The notes below the pieces were generated by a model. That model was given only the letters and a program-made list of their open reading frames with translations. It was not told where the DNA came from and searched no databases. From assembly GCA_027858355.1 (NCBI GenBank), contig JAQICW010000597.1, positions 1-5,449 on the forward strand: a stretch of DNA of 5,449 nucleotides, read 5' to 3'. Every line of letters begins with the position of its first letter. The stretch's first letter is position 1. Below, one piece after another: positions 4,640 through 5,449 of the stretch. This DNA is from Desulfobacula sp. (GTDB lineage Bacteria > Desulfobacterota > Desulfobacteria > Desulfobacterales > Desulfobacteraceae). The translations under genes and the position numbers were made by a program.

Positions 4640-5449
4640 TTGATTGATCTTCATGTACATTCTACAGCTTCAGACGGGTCCTTTTCCCCTTTAGAAATTA
4701 TGGCCCTGGCCAAAAAGGTCGGGGTTCAGGCCATTTCGATAACAGACCATGATACCATAGACGGTGTTAAGGAAATCTTAAAATACCCCCTGCCCCCATT
4801 TCCTGAATTTATTACCGGAGTTGAAATCAGTTGTGAGCCGCCATCAGGGTTCAGGGAAGTGGGAAGCGTTCATATGCTGGGGTTTGGGTTCAGTGTTTAT
4901 GATAAAAACCTTAATGCTATTTTTGATGATGCAAAAATAGCCCGTGCCCAAAGAAATCCCAAAATCATTGAAAAATTAAACAGCCTTGGATTCAATATCA
5001 CCATGGAACAGGTTGAGAATCGGTTTGGTGCGGATCAGACAGGTCGTCCCCATATTGCAGAGCTTATGATGGAAAAAGGATATGTCAAAACATTTAGAGA
5101 AGCCTTTGACAAATATCTTGGAAAAGACAAGCCAGCTTATGTGGATAAATATAAGGTCTCCTGCCACCAGGCAATTCAAACGATTCGCCAGGCAGGCGGG
5201 ATTGCGGTCCTGGCGCATCCGGGTCTTTTGCGATTCAATAAAAGTCATCAAATAGAAAATTATATTGATGTTCTGATGGCTGATGGCCTTGCTGGAATTG
5301 AGGTATATTATTCTGATCATGACCATCGACCGACATCTTTTTATCAAGACCTTGCAGATCAAAAAAAACTTATGATGACTGGAGGTTCGGATTTCCATGG
5401 ATCATTTAATAAAGGCGTTCACCTTGGCTCTGGTAAAGATAATCTGAAT
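4640..5449 (+). CDS. PHP-domain phosphoesterase, TrpH/YciV/RNase AM-like (3' end outside window)
   Basis: This open frame gives 270 residues from a TTG start and is cut by the right edge, probably only a few residues short of its end given the usual 280-290. Metal-site motifs of the PHP family appear in order: LHVHSTASDG (H5, H7, D12), ITDHDT (D36, H37, D38), GVEIS (E62), VHMLG (H78), GRPH (135-138), LAHPG (H193) and GGSDFHG (D251, H253). The GRPH segment and the long insert before it fit the TrpH/YciV group. Its E. coli member (RNase AM, Rnm) is a 5'-3' exonuclease that matures rRNA 5' ends; other members remove 3'-phosphate from nucleotide bisphosphates. No ATG or GTG lies between the dksA stop and the essential DLHVH motif, so TTG 4640 is the only usual start; the upstream Shine-Dalgarno is poor (AAGATAG), suggesting translation coupled to dksA. 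The exact substrate is open. Confidence 0.88.
   Translation, partial: MIDLHVHSTASDGSFSPLEIMALAKKVGVQAISITDHDTIDGVKEILKYPLPPFPEFITGVEISCEPPSGFREVGSVHMLGFGFSVYDKNLNAIFDDAKIARAQRNPKIIEKLNSLGFNITMEQVENRFGADQTGRPHIAELMMEKGYVKTFREAFDKYLGKDKPAYVDKYKVSCHQAIQTIRQAGGIAVLAHPGLLRFNKSHQIENYIDVLMADGLAGIEVYYSDHDHRPTSFYQDLADQKKLMMTGGSDFHGSFNKGVHLGSGKDNLN

Noticed and set aside
4976..5398. Minus-strand open frame of 140 residues antisense to the PHP gene
   Set aside because: The plus frame holds every PHP metal motif in order. The antisense product resembles no family I know and lacks a convincing start region.
1..5449. CRISPR arrays, tRNA or rRNA genes, insertion sequences, prophage or plasmid origin
   Set aside because: No regularly spaced repeats, no cloverleaf or rRNA signature and no transposase, integrase or replication gene could be found by eye.

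Overview
The window reads as ordinary chromosomal DNA of an anaerobic deltaproteobacterium, most likely a Desulfobacterota sulfate reducer of the Desulfobacterales type. This rests on the low-to-moderate GC content, on the gene set (a stand-alone precorrin-2 dehydrogenase, a CcsA/HemX-like membrane protein and glutamyl-tRNA reductase in one operon, then a DksA-type regulator) and on protein flavour. The taxonomic call is inference; no rRNA or lineage-specific marker is present.

Layout. Positions 1-207 hold the C-terminal end of a PhoR-type sensor histidine kinase. A short gap (208-278) separates it from a convergent metal-dependent amidohydrolase gene on the minus strand (279-1118). A divergent intergenic region (1119-1313) carries a hairpin, a repeat and a good sigma70-like promoter. 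This promoter should drive a plus-strand tetrapyrrole operon: precorrin-2 dehydrogenase (1314-1982), a CcsA/HemX-like cytochrome c assembly protein (1979-2815, ATGA overlap) and hemA (2842-4119). After a 139-base gap with a hairpin and a candidate promoter come dksA (4259-4621) and, 18 bases after its stop, a PHP-domain phosphoesterase of the TrpH/YciV/RNase AM type. The latter starts at a TTG (4640) and runs off the right edge.

How the genes fit together. HemA makes glutamate-1-semialdehyde from glutamyl-tRNA, committing carbon to tetrapyrroles. The precorrin-2 dehydrogenase acts on the branch leading to sirohydrochlorin and siroheme, the cofactor of sulfite reductase and, in sulfate reducers, also the precursor of haem by the alternative siroheme-dependent route. 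The membrane protein between them is either a haem-handling cytochrome c maturation factor or a HemX-like modulator of HemA. DksA tunes rRNA and amino-acid promoters with ppGpp, and the PHP protein belongs to a family that trims RNA 5' ends or removes 3'-phosphate from nucleotide bisphosphates, so the last two genes may share a link to ribosomal RNA economy.

No clear new system is visible. The points most worth checking are: a 17/20 inverted repeat bracketing the amidohydrolase gene; dksA and the PHP gene lying in one frame separated by a single UAG; a perfect 16-bp tandem duplication spanning the ccsA stop and the hemA upstream region; and a near-palindrome filling the spacer of the hem operon promoter.
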